From NCBI RefSeq assembly GCF_900564155.1, contig NZ_LS999839.1:5639097-5703096 (forward strand): a stretch of DNA of 64,000 bases. Direction: 5' to 3'. A model generated the notes under the pieces. It saw only the letters and a list, made by a program, of their open reading frames with translations, was not told the origin of the DNA and did no database searches. Positions 17,573 through 25,967 of this stretch are shown in pieces. The position numbers and the translations under genes are program-made. The first letter of the stretch is position 1. Every line of letters begins with the position of its first letter. The DNA comes from Pedobacter schmidteae. Lineage in GTDB: Bacteria; Bacteroidota; Bacteroidia; Sphingobacteriales; Sphingobacteriaceae.

Positions 17573-20500
17573 TTAAAAAATAAATTTGGCTCCAAAAATA
17601 ATTGTACGGGGAAGAGGATACCCTGAGGAGCCACTAATACCCTGACCACCATAGACCTCTGGAGAGAATAAAGTAGATTCGCTGAAATAAGTCAGGTTTT
17701 GTCCCGTCACACTCAATACAACTCCTTCGCTTTTAATTTTTTGTGCCAACCGTTTAGGCAAACTATAGCTTAGATTCAGCTCCCTGAATGCCAGATAATC
17801 TCCCTTTTTATAGAACATACTCGATCCTCTGTTCAGGTTATTTTTGTACAACTGATCTGCCCAATAATAAGTTGGATATTTTGCATTAACGTTATCTGAC
17901 GTGTAAGTATTAAATACATCAGTAGTGGTATTAAAAGTGCCTTGCATATTCCCCAGAAACCACGAACGCGGTCCATCAAATTGCACAAACCCCAAAGCAT
18001 AGTCCCATCTGGTACTTAAAGAAAAATCTTTATATTTTAAGTAAGTGCCAAAACCACCGGTCCAGCTTGGTTTGGTGCGTCCCATATATGCCCTATCTTT
18101 AAAATCGATCACATTATCCCCATTCAGATCTGCCCATTTTACATCACCTAAGGCAATTGGAAAAAAGTTATTCTTTTGTGCTGTAGTTAGTGCATTATAT
18201 GCCGTTGGCGGCAATAATACCCTGTTTCCCTGCAAATCCTTAAAAGCCGGATCCAATGCGTCCAGGTCGGCTTGTGTACGATACAGTCCGTTGGCCACAT
18301 AAGCGTAGGCTACATTAGGATCCTGACCTTCCTGATAACCACCAACAAATATTACCTGTCCGCTTTTTTGATCATACACCTCAAAGCCTCCCTGTCTATT
18401 ATTTGGAAGTCCATTGTACGGAAGCTTTAATATTTTATTGCGGTTAAATGCCGCGTTGGCATTCACACTAAAATCCCAGTCGCTACTTCTAATGATCTTA
18501 TAATTTACATCCAATTCCAGTCCCTGGTTCTGCATGCTTCCATTGTTAGTGGTTAAGCTCGTCATCCCCGAAGTAGCCGGTAAAATGAACGATGATATTT
18601 TATCTTCCGTTTTTCGTTTATAATAGGCCACTGTTAAATCAATTTTATTGAATAATGTAGCTTCTGCTCCGAATTCAATAGATTTAGAGTTTTCCCATCT
18701 TAAATTAGGAAATGGCAGGCCCGTTAAGTTATAGCCAACAGCCCCATCATAACGCGATGTTCCGTACGACCCCTGTAGAGTATAAGCGCCAATAAACTTA
18801 TCATTTACGTTTCCACTCTCACCATAACTTCCTCTCAGTTTTAGCTTATTCAGAGCTTTCCCAAAATAAGGGTTCAGAAATTTCTCGTTATGCAGGTTCC
18901 AACCTAATGAAATACCCGGAAATGTTCCCCAGCGGTTATTGATCAAGGTTGAATATCCATCCCTGCGGGCTGTTACCGACAGCAGATATCGCTGGTCATA
19001 ATCATAATTTACCCTTCCAAAGAAAGATAAAATCCTTCTGCGCAAATGATAAGAATCAATTGACCTGCGATCTTTATCTGAATTGGTTAAATTAAGATCC
19101 ATAAAATCATCTGTTGGTGCACCACTACCGGCGGCAGACAAGCCACGACTGTAAAAATCATAAAACTCGGATCCCAGCGTAGCATTGATATTATGTTTCT
19201 CCGCAAGTGTTTCATTATAATTAACTACTGCGTTATAAGTCTGGCTCAATTCCCTTCCAAAGCTTGCACTGCTGGATCGTGTCACATTAATACTACCAGG
19301 TCCATTTAAATAATCTTTGTTGAAACTTTCATACAAACCTTCATCATAAAACAGGTTACCGCTTACTTTAAAGGACAAGTTTTTTGTAAAATCAACTTTA
19401 AACGACTGCGAAAGGGTAAATTTATCAGTGTTATTTTTTCTGATCAACTGTCCGTCATAAACCATCGGATTTCCATCCCCTCCGGCACGACCAATCAATA
19501 ATTCCCCTTTTTCATTTACACCTCTCAAGGTTGGCGGCGCCCCCAACATCCTACCCAAATAATCTCCTTCAACTATTAACGAAGGATTTCTCCACTTGGC
19601 ATCAGCAAAATTCAACGAGGAAATTGAAGTCAACCATGGTTTTACTTTGTATTCGCCGTTCAATAAAAAAGTAAGGCGATCATAAAAAGTATTAATTGGC
19701 ATACCTGCTTCAGTGTAATACCCCAGGCCGGCGTAATATTTACCTTTTTCATTTCCCCCGGTTATCGATGCACTATAATCCTGCGTTAAGCTTTGTTTCT
19801 TTAGCGCATAGTCCGAATAATTAAAGTTTTTGAATATGATATCTTTATTGGTACCATTTGGATCATAAACGCCTAATGCATTTGTAGATATAGGGTCTTT
19901 CATGACCTGCCAGCCGGCGGCCAGCTTCTCACTGTTTACCGCATCCAGGAACATGGTACTCCATACCGCCGAAGAATTTACATTTCCATCATAGTAATTT
20001 CCATTTACGTCCTTGTAAATATTACCTGTTCCAAATGGTCCCGGAGCATTCAATTGTGTCAAACGTGAAGCTTCATACTGTCCAGATACCGCAATAGCCT
20101 TGCGCGACCATCGTATATATTCTTCCGCATTTATAAAATCAAAGGGATCATTTAAGGTATTAATGCCTGTTTTAGCCTGCAAAGTGATGTTCGAAATCCC
20201 TTCTTTTCCTTTTTTTGTAGTGATGAGCACCACACCATTATTTGCCCTGGCACCATAGATAGCTGTCGCAGAGGCATCTTTCAAAACTTCAATCGATTCG
20301 ATATCATCCTGGTTTATTTCACTAAAACCACTGCGTAAAAAGCCGTCTACAATCACCAGGGGTGAGCCAAATCCATCATAATCCGTTCCTCCACGCAGTA
20401 CAATACTGGCAACCGCTCCAGGTCTGCCCGAACTTTGTTGTACCCTTAAACCCGGAATTGTACCAGCCAATGCCGATGAAGGATTTGAGCGGACTCCTGT

Positions 20501-20908
20501 TTCCAATACCCTGCTGTCTAACTTAGATACAGAACCAGTAATCTGCGACCGTTTCATGGTACCGTATCCCACAACGACTACTTCCTCCAAACCTTTGTTG
20601 TCGGCCTCAAGTGTCACCTCAATATTTTTTTGATTGTTTACCACAACCTCTCTGGACAAATATCCCGTTGAACGAATGATCAGCATATCAGCTGGTCTTA
20701 CCACTATGGTAAACCTTCCATCTACATTTGCCGCCATGCCATTTTTGGTTCCTTTGATCAGAATCGTTGCACTGGGAATAGGCTTCCCCTCCGAATCTAT
20801 CACCCTTCCGGATAACTGTTGTGTTTGCCCCTTCGTTGTAAGTACCATGATACTTACAAGTAATGTCAGCAGGACTTTGCTAACATAGTTTTGGTAAAGT
20901 CTTTTCAT
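17573..20908 (-). CDS. nanO: SusC/RagA TonB-dependent transporter of the sialic acid locus (NanO-like)
   Basis: A 1111-residue outer-membrane transporter and first gene of the sialic-acid operon. It has a signal peptide (MKRLYQNYVSKVLLTLLVSI), a CarboxypepD_reg domain at about 31-105 (LSGRVIDSEGKPIPSATILI), the TonB-box/SusC signature EEVVVVGYGTMKRSQITGSV, a plug ending ATAIYGARANNGVVLITTKK, and a barrel ending in TIIFGAKFIF. There is no STN domain, so it is not controlled through FecR. A perfect 7-bp inverted repeat lies 22-38 bases upstream of the ATG and is a candidate operator for the divergent GntR regulator. Confidence 0.95.
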   Translation of the reverse strand: MKRLYQNYVSKVLLTLLVSIMVLTTKGQTQQLSGRVIDSEGKPIPSATILIKGTKNGMAANVDGRFTIVVRPADMLIIRSTGYLSREVVVNNQKNIEVTLEADNKGLEEVVVVGYGTMKRSQITGSVSKLDSRVLETGVRSNPSSALAGTIPGLRVQQSSGRPGAVASIVLRGGTDYDGFGSPLVIVDGFLRSGFSEINQDDIESIEVLKDASATAIYGARANNGVVLITTKKGKEGISNITLQAKTGINTLNDPFDFINAEEYIRWSRKAIAVSGQYEASRLTQLNAPGPFGTGNIYKDVNGNYYDGNVNSSAVWSTMFLDAVNSEKLAAGWQVMKDPISTNALGVYDPNGTNKDIIFKNFNYSDYALKKQSLTQDYSASITGGNEKGKYYAGLGYYTEAGMPINTFYDRLTFLLNGEYKVKPWLTSISSLNFADAKWRNPSLIVEGDYLGRMLGAPPTLRGVNEKGELLIGRAGGDGNPMVYDGQLIRKNNTDKFTLSQSFKVDFTKNLSFKVSGNLFYDEGLYESFNKDYLNGPGSINVTRSSSASFGRELSQTYNAVVNYNETLAEKHNINATLGSEFYDFYSRGLSAAGSGAPTDDFMDLNLTNSDKDRRSIDSYHLRRRILSFFGRVNYDYDQRYLLSVTARRDGYSTLINNRWGTFPGISLGWNLHNEKFLNPYFGKALNKLKLRGSYGESGNVNDKFIGAYTLQGSYGTSRYDGAVGYNLTGLPFPNLRWENSKSIEFGAEATLFNKIDLTVAYYKRKTEDKISSFILPATSGMTSLTTNNGSMQNQGLELDVNYKIIRSSDWDFSVNANAAFNRNKILKLPYNGLPNNRQGGFEVYDQKSGQVIFVGGYQEGQDPNVAYAYVANGLYRTQADLDALDPAFKDLQGNRVLLPPTAYNALTTAQKNNFFPIALGDVKWADLNGDNVIDFKDRAYMGRTKPSWTGGFGTYLKYKDFSLSTRWDYALGFVQFDGPRSWFLGNMQGTFNTTTDVFNTYTSDNVNAKYPTYYWADQLYKNNLNRGSSMFYKKGDYLAFRELNLSYSLPKRLAQKIKSEGVVLSVTGQNLTYFSESTLFSPEVYGGQGISGSSGYPLPRTIIFGAKFIF

Positions 20909-20929
20909 TTCTTCTGGTTAGGTTTCGGT

Positions 20930-20946
20930 ATTATGTATAACATAAT
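20930..20946. promoter_or_regulatory. Candidate operator for the divergent GntR (NanR-like) regulator
   Basis: ATTATGT-ATA-ACATAAT is a perfect 7-bp inverted repeat with a 3-base spacer, in the 168-base region between the sialic-acid operon and its GntR gene. It lies just beyond a TATCTTAG sequence (minus strand) that could be the nanO -7 box, so a bound repressor would block initiation or early elongation. A related sequence, ATTATCATACATAAT (21061-21075), with the same right half-site, abuts the regulator's own start codon and could give autoregulation. Confidence 0.55.
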
Positions 20947-21024
20947 GAAACTAAGATAATGACTTTTAAAGTTATTATGCAAGAAATATTTTACATTTTT
21001 AATTCACGATATATCCAAAACGCT

Positions 21025-21032
21025 TATATTTG
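21025..21032 (+). promoter_or_regulatory. -7 promoter box of the GntR regulator gene
   Basis: TATATTTG matches the Bacteroidota -7 consensus TAnnTTTG exactly and lies 44 bases upstream of the regulator ATG. The candidate second operator (21061-21075) falls between the predicted start of transcription and the ATG. Confidence 0.5.
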
Positions 21033-21060
21033 CCTATAGAAGGCAATTTGACATAAAAAT

Positions 21061-21075
21061 ATTATCATACATAAT
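21061..21075. promoter_or_regulatory. Second, imperfect operator-like site at the GntR gene start
   Basis: ATTATCATACATAAT shares the ATTAT left end and ACATAAT right half of the perfect inverted repeat at 20930-20946 but with a shorter, imperfect centre. It ends one base before the regulator's ATG. This suggests weaker autoregulatory binding (inference). Confidence 0.35.
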
Positions 21076-21076
21076 A

Positions 21077-21778
21077 ATGGATAGCATTACGGAATCATTT
21101 CAACCGGTAGACACCAGTTCTCTGGTTGATAAAGTGGAAGCAAACCTGGTACAATTGCTTCAGGACAGGAAACTTAAAGTAGGCGACTTAATTCCTACAG
21201 AACTGGATTTGTCTAAAACATTAGGAGTAAGCAGAACCGTTACCCGGGAAGCCATCTTGCGTTTAAGGATGATGGGACTGATAGAAACCAAGAAGAAAAA
21301 AGGATCCGTAATTACCAGTCCTGATATTTTTGGCATCATGAGTAAAACAATGAATCCTCACGTCCTTGATCAGGATACATTGAAAGGAATTTTTGAGATC
21401 AGGCTTGCACTTGAAATCGGAATGGCCGACTTCCTTTTCAAACGCATTACTCCGCAAGACATTGAAGAGCTTAAAGAAATCGTAAAAAACGAACCGGATA
21501 CTTCCGAGAATTACATATTTCATATCGACCATGAAATTGTATTTCATGGAAAGTTATATGAAATTACAGGAAACGAGGCCCTTAAAACCTTTCAAAAAAT
21601 GCTGCTGCCTGTGTTTGATTATGTTCACAACAGTGGTTTGTTAAAAAAACAAACACACATCCACAAATTTGTTTCTCATAAAGGTTTAGTTGATATTTTG
21701 GAAAATGGTTCTCCGGAGCTGTTTAGAAATGCCATGCGCAACCACCTGGAGAACCATTTTGCCCGATTGTTTGAATAG
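21077..21778 (+). CDS. FadR-subfamily GntR regulator, probable sialic acid repressor
   Basis: A 233-residue cytoplasmic regulator. An N-terminal winged helix lies at about 18-80 (KVGDLIPTELDLSKTLGVSR then TVTREAILRLRMMGLIETKK) and a C-terminal FCD helical effector domain at about 100-230, with metal/ligand-site candidates in NYIFHIDHEIVFHGKLYEIT and HKGLVDILE. E. coli NanR is also a FadR-type GntR protein, and this gene is divergent from the full nan operon, so control by sialic acid or a derivative is likely, though inferred. The inverted repeats at 20930-20946 and 21061-21075 are its likely binding sites. Confidence 0.9.
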   Translation: MDSITESFQPVDTSSLVDKVEANLVQLLQDRKLKVGDLIPTELDLSKTLGVSRTVTREAILRLRMMGLIETKKKKGSVITSPDIFGIMSKTMNPHVLDQDTLKGIFEIRLALEIGMADFLFKRITPQDIEELKEIVKNEPDTSENYIFHIDHEIVFHGKLYEITGNEALKTFQKMLLPVFDYVHNSGLLKKQTHIHKFVSHKGLVDILENGSPELFRNAMRNHLENHFARLFE

Positions 21779-21833
21779 ATTGTCATCATAGCAACTTTTC
21801 AGAATGACAAAGAATTAGTATATAGTTTTTTGA

Positions 21834-21980
21834 TTAGTGTGTTATTTTGGAAACAGAAAGGCTCAGAATTTGCCATATCAATAGTAACACCAGTAAGCTG
21901 ATCAGGATATACGCTACGGTAAAAAACCGAGTCTTATTTTGCCTTGAGAGGTTCATATTCAGTCTATTCCTAAATGACAT
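21834..21980 (-). CDS. Possible 48-residue single-span membrane protein
   Basis: A short frame in the 408-base gap between the GntR gene and the ZU5-like lipoprotein. It starts MSFRNRLNMNLSRQNKTR (a second ATG in frame lies at 21956). A 20-residue hydrophobic stretch follows, FFTVAYILISLLVLLLIWQI, then a short polar tail, LSLSVSKITH. A basic N-terminus before one helix gives a credible N-in membrane topology. There is no strong ribosome-binding site (an AGGA lies before the second ATG) and no recognised family. The rest of the gap (21981-22186) shows nothing clear. Confidence 0.35.
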   Translation of the reverse strand: MSFRNRLNMNLSRQNKTRFFTVAYILISLLVLLLIWQILSLSVSKITH

Positions 21981-22186
21981 TTCAAATGTGTTGAATTTAT
22001 TTCTTATCACCTAAAATCATTTTGTTCATTAATTACCGCCTCGTTTAATTTCCTCTAATCAAATGATCTTTCAATGTTGTGAATTGTCAAATTATAAACA
22101 GCTTTATACTTACAAATTGCTTCAACTCTCTCAGCAATGTATAGACTTACTTTGCTTTTATTTTACGATGTTTGTTTAAAGATAAA

Positions 22187-23455
22187 TCAGTTCCCCTGTG
22201 GGTTATATACTCTGGCCCTGAACCGGCCGGTTATACTGGTGGTTTCCAAAAGCATCGGGCCAATACCTGCATTAGGTACCGTAAAATTACCCTCCACCCA
22301 TTTATTATCCATTTTAGTAATATTGATACTGCCACCACTAGGCACCAAATCTTTTAGCAAAGGATCCACATAGGCACTGGTGTATCCCCCGTTCCGCACC
22401 AGAAAATGAAACTTATTTCCTGTAGCAGTCAAATCATAGGCATAACTACCAACTCCCCCATTCCAGGTCAGCAAAAACTCGCCACCCCCCTCATCTTCGG
22501 GATTAGAAAGTATATAGCGGTTACCTGACTTCACAGCAGGTGTCACCGGAAATTTCCCACCTGTGCCAACACTCAGTTCAGCCCAGCCATCACCCATAAT
22601 CTCAATATTGGACAATAACATAAAAGTTCCGGCAACTGGTGCATTTAAAGTCAGACTTACCGTTGCATTGGTAAAGCCACTCACTGATGAAGGTGCCTGG
22701 TAGGTAACCGTATTTCCGTTAGCGCTGATGATATTACCCGGTCCGTTCAAATCCCAGGATTTAACATATTTTGAAGGCAGTGGCACGGGGGTACCCACCG
22801 GGTAACCAGGTTCAACTCCCGCATCACCGGTAAGTGGCACCAGCAAGTCCTCATACTTCGACTGGGTATAAATCAGCGCCTTAACCACCTGTTTATCTCC
22901 AGGTTCCAGACTGGCATGAATTGGAGAAAGCGATACCCGGTTCATCATCGACCAATCACTAAAATGCGTGGTTTTAAAAGTTACCGTCCCTCCCTGCACG
23001 TCATAACTGCTCGCTCCTACAAACTTCCAGACCCCGTTTGCCATTTGGTAAGAAAACCCATAGGTCTCCATCATGGCCACCGAGTCTGCTTCCATAGAAA
23101 AAGCATAAGTCAGGGAAACCGGCTTTTCAAATTGCACATCATGCGGGGTAAGCCTAAAGGATTTACCCGCACCTGCAATATTGGTTCTTGTAATGGGCTC
23201 AATTCCAATAATGGTTTCCGTTTTCAACGCGCCCGCCGGAATATGAATACTCAGACCACATTCCGAAGAGGCCAGCACTCCGCCAGCCGGTCCTATACTT
23301 CTGCTAACCACAGCTCCGTTCGATACTCCCTTCGGCCTAACCAAGCCTACGACTGCGGAACTTTCCTCATCCACAATTTTTACTTTATCCTTTTTACAGG
23401 CCAATATGCTCATCGCACACAACACGCTCATCAGATATACATTTAGTTTTTTCAT
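22187..23455 (-). CDS. Lipoprotein with ZU5-like domain
   Basis: A 422-residue lipoprotein, signal MKKLNVYLMSVLCAMSILAC with acylated Cys20. After a short linker comes a ZU5-like segment at about 50-160: IGPAGGVLASSECGLSIHIP followed by AGAL and, later, HDVQFEKPVSLTYAF, ending in FKTTHFSDWSMM. The order (glycine-rich start, IPAGAL, ITxFSxW-like end) is typical of ZU5 domains, which in bacterial surface proteins are probably binding or autoprocessing modules. The C-terminal ~240 residues look like one or two further beta domains (SVSLTLNAPVAGTFMLL, then GGGEFLLTWNGGVGSYAYDL). It is divergent from the sensor-kinase operon. Function unknown. Confidence 0.75.
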   Translation of the reverse strand: MKKLNVYLMSVLCAMSILACKKDKVKIVDEESSAVVGLVRPKGVSNGAVVSRSIGPAGGVLASSECGLSIHIPAGALKTETIIGIEPITRTNIAGAGKSFRLTPHDVQFEKPVSLTYAFSMEADSVAMMETYGFSYQMANGVWKFVGASSYDVQGGTVTFKTTHFSDWSMMNRVSLSPIHASLEPGDKQVVKALIYTQSKYEDLLVPLTGDAGVEPGYPVGTPVPLPSKYVKSWDLNGPGNIISANGNTVTYQAPSSVSGFTNATVSLTLNAPVAGTFMLLSNIEIMGDGWAELSVGTGGKFPVTPAVKSGNRYILSNPEDEGGGEFLLTWNGGVGSYAYDLTATGNKFHFLVRNGGYTSAYVDPLLKDLVPSGGSINITKMDNKWVEGNFTVPNAGIGPMLLETTSITGRFRARVYNPQGN

Positions 23456-23585
23456 TGTTTACTTTTTAATAGTACTTTAATAAATAATCCGGGTCAAAAT
23501 TACCCTGAGTACCTCAAGAGAGAAATAAGCGACATCAATCATATTCATGGGTACTACTACCTATTTTCAATCTCTTTATCTTATT

Positions 23586-23593
23586 TATATTTG
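23586..23593 (+). promoter_or_regulatory. Candidate -7 box directly in front of the first kinase gene
   Basis: TATATTTG (consensus TAnnTTTG) ends 3 bases before the ATG at 23597. If used, transcription would begin at or just inside the ATG and the message would be leaderless. A chance match in AT-rich DNA is also possible. Confidence 0.3.
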
Positions 23594-23596
23594 AAT

Positions 23597-25315
23597 ATGT
23601 TTTTAAGGTGCATCTTATGTACATTTTTACTACTTACAGCAAGCCTGCATGTTGTGGCAAAAGAAATTGTGTTGGATAATACGGAAGCATTCTATAAACT
23701 CAAAGATGCTCGGCTCAGTAAAAACACCCTATGGCTTAGCATCAACCTTAAAAACAGTTCCAGCTCTGATGAGTGGTACATCCAGGTCCCCTCACCGGTA
23801 AACGAAGTAGATTTATATACGGCACAAAAAGGAGAAGGCTTTAAACACCTAAAACTGAACGAGAAAATACTGGTTGCCAACCGTCCGGTTAAAGTGAACG
23901 GTTTTATCCTGCCTCTGTCACTTAAAAAAGGGGAAAGCAGGCAGTATTTCCTGCGCATCAAAAACAATTACAAGCTTAAAGTTCCTATTTACGCAGGCAC
24001 GCTCGAGGCGATCTACGAAGAAGAACATTTTAAAAATATCGTAAACGGATTTATGTTTGGTGCTTTACTCGCCCTGATGGTCTACAACCTGTATACCTAT
24101 ATTGCCATCAGAGATAAATCCTACCTTTATTATTTAAGCTATTTGTTTTTCAGTATTGTGTTCTTAATGATCTGGAACGGCTATTTCGCCCAGTGGCTGC
24201 CCATCTGGAGCTTAAGGCTACTTACGGGCTGCTCAGCCATAGCACTTGCTTTCAGTATACCCTTCAGCAATAATTATTTGCGTATCCATCAATACTCCCC
24301 GACTCTTTTCAAAATAAGCAAATGGCTGATTCTACTATTTCTGGTTCCCATACTCATTGATCTCTCGGCTCATACAGTACTCGCTTTCCAACTTTTGCAA
24401 GGCTGCCTGGCTATTGCAACAGGCTATTGGCTGATAGCAGGCTACTTCAGCTTCAATAAAGGATATCAACCAGCACTATACTATCTGGTAGCATTATCTT
24501 CCCTGCTGATCAGTTACGGTTTTTATGAAGGTTTCCATTCTTCCATGAGCCTTCAAATGGGGCTCTGTCTGCAAGCTCTGGTACTTTCCTTCGCCCTAGC
24601 TGTAAAACTCAATGACTTAAAAAAGCAAACCATGCGTCTCCAAAGCCAAATGCTCCATCAGACTGCAGGTTTCTCCAGACAGCTCCTTATCGCCCAGGAA
24701 AATGAAAAGGAAAGCATTGCTACTGAGCTAAATGATCGCCTGGGACAACAATTAGTATTGCTTAAAAACAACATATACCTGCTGAAAAAACAAAACCGGG
24801 GATTGAACCCCGAGCTTTTTAGCAACATCACTCAGGACATAGGTAAGGCGATTGAAGAAGTCAGTATTGTCTCTTTCTCCCTGCGCCCCTATCAAATGGA
24901 TACATTAGGACTGAAAGGTTCCATCACACGCCTGGCAGAGAATGTAACCAATGACACTACAAACACTATTCATTTAGATATAGACGAGCTGGAACAGGTG
25001 TTGGACCACCAGTCACAAATGAACATCTACCGAATCGTTCAGGAACTGCTTAACAATCTGATCAAACATGCCCCTGCCAGTACTTGCAGTATTAGCATTA
25101 AAGTAGAAACGCACCAGTTCAACCTGCAGTATCAGGATAACGGGAAAGGATTTAACACCAGCGATCCTTCTTTGGGATTGGGTTTGTCCGGTATACGCGA
25201 ACGTTGTAAACTACTAAAGGCCGAACTTACAATCAGCAGCATACCAAACACCGGCACCAAAGTATATATAATGGGCCCTATAGCAACAAATACATTCACA
25301 CAACCCATCGCATAA
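23597..25315 (+). CDS. 7TMR-DISM sensor kinase with Asn in place of the phosphoacceptor His
   Basis: A membrane sensor of 572 residues from the ATG at 23597 (the frame extends two codons to a TTG inside a promoter-like box). Order: signal peptide (FLRCILCTFLLLTASLHVVA), extracytoplasmic 7TMR-DISMED2 sensor at about 25-140, seven-helix 7TMR-DISM module at about 150-340, and a HisKA_3-type DHp and HATPase. The ATPase domain looks intact: N box RIVQELLNNLIKHA (479-492), G1 DNGKGF (514-519), G2 GLGLSGIRERC. The DHp motif reads IATELNDRLGQQL: residue 379, normally His in ELHD, is Asn (codon AAT at 24731). It cannot autophosphorylate there. It is the first of three tightly spaced genes; the response regulator starts 4 bases later. 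Confidence 0.93.
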   Translation: MFLRCILCTFLLLTASLHVVAKEIVLDNTEAFYKLKDARLSKNTLWLSINLKNSSSSDEWYIQVPSPVNEVDLYTAQKGEGFKHLKLNEKILVANRPVKVNGFILPLSLKKGESRQYFLRIKNNYKLKVPIYAGTLEAIYEEEHFKNIVNGFMFGALLALMVYNLYTYIAIRDKSYLYYLSYLFFSIVFLMIWNGYFAQWLPIWSLRLLTGCSAIALAFSIPFSNNYLRIHQYSPTLFKISKWLILLFLVPILIDLSAHTVLAFQLLQGCLAIATGYWLIAGYFSFNKGYQPALYYLVALSSLLISYGFYEGFHSSMSLQMGLCLQALVLSFALAVKLNDLKKQTMRLQSQMLHQTAGFSRQLLIAQENEKESIATELNDRLGQQLVLLKNNIYLLKKQNRGLNPELFSNITQDIGKAIEEVSIVSFSLRPYQMDTLGLKGSITRLAENVTNDTTNTIHLDIDELEQVLDHQSQMNIYRIVQELLNNLIKHAPASTCSISIKVETHQFNLQYQDNGKGFNTSDPSLGLGLSGIRERCKLLKAELTISSIPNTGTKVYIMGPIATNTFTQPIA

Positions 25316-25319
25316 AGAT

Positions 25320-25964
25320 ATGAATACAAAGACAACCATACTTATCGCAGACGATCACCCGATTTTCCTAAAAGGGCTGAAAGAAGTTATAGAATCAGAA
25401 CCTGGATACGAGGTTATTTTTGAAGCAAAAAATGGCCGGGAGGCACTTGCTATCGCGCGCACCCGTCATCCGATGGTAACCATTCTGGATATAGATATGC
25501 CTGAAATGAACGGACTTCAGGCAGCAGAAGAACTCATAAAAATTATGCCCGATGCCAACGTGATCCTGCTGACTATGCACAAGGCAAAAGATACCTTCCT
25601 GCGCGCATTGGACGTTGGAGTTGCCGGTTATGTATTAAAAGAGAATGCCGTAGTCGACATTATTCAGGCCATAGAAGCAGTCATAACAGGGAATTCTTAC
25701 ATCAGCCCCGAAATGAGCTCTTTCCTGCTCAGTCAGCGAAGAGCAACCACTAACAATCCCACCGCAAATGAATTGCTCAATACCCTCACCCCTTCAGAAA
25801 TGAAAATACTGAAAATGGTTGGCAGTTATAAAAGTACCAAAGCCATAGCAGATGAACTCTTTATAAGTGAAAAGACAGTCTCCAATCACAGGATGAACAT
25901 CTTAAAAAAACTAAACCTGAATGGCAAAAACAGCCTGTTGCGTTTTGCCATAGAACACCGTTAA
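25320..25964 (+). CDS. NarL/LuxR-family response regulator
   Basis: A 214-residue DNA-binding response regulator. The receiver domain (about 5-122) has the acidic pair Asp11-Asp12 (ILIADDHP), the phosphoacceptor Asp57 in ILDIDMPEMNG, a conserved Thr in VILLTMHK and Lys in GYVLKENA. The LuxR-type helix-turn-helix is at about 148-210 (LTPSEMKILKMVGSYKSTKA then ELFISEKTVSNHRMNILKKL). All key residues are present. It sits between the two sensor kinases, 4 bases after the first and 3 bases before the second, and is the obvious target of both. Confidence 0.95.
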   Translation: MNTKTTILIADDHPIFLKGLKEVIESEPGYEVIFEAKNGREALAIARTRHPMVTILDIDMPEMNGLQAAEELIKIMPDANVILLTMHKAKDTFLRALDVGVAGYVLKENAVVDIIQAIEAVITGNSYISPEMSSFLLSQRRATTNNPTANELLNTLTPSEMKILKMVGSYKSTKAIADELFISEKTVSNHRMNILKKLNLNGKNSLLRFAIEHR

Positions 25965-25967
25965 CAC

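Noticed and set aside
22916..23446. 176-codon plus-strand frame opposite the ZU5-like lipoprotein
   Set aside because: Rich in His, Arg and Ser with no hydrophobic core, and antisense to a protein with a clear lipoprotein signal and domain pattern.
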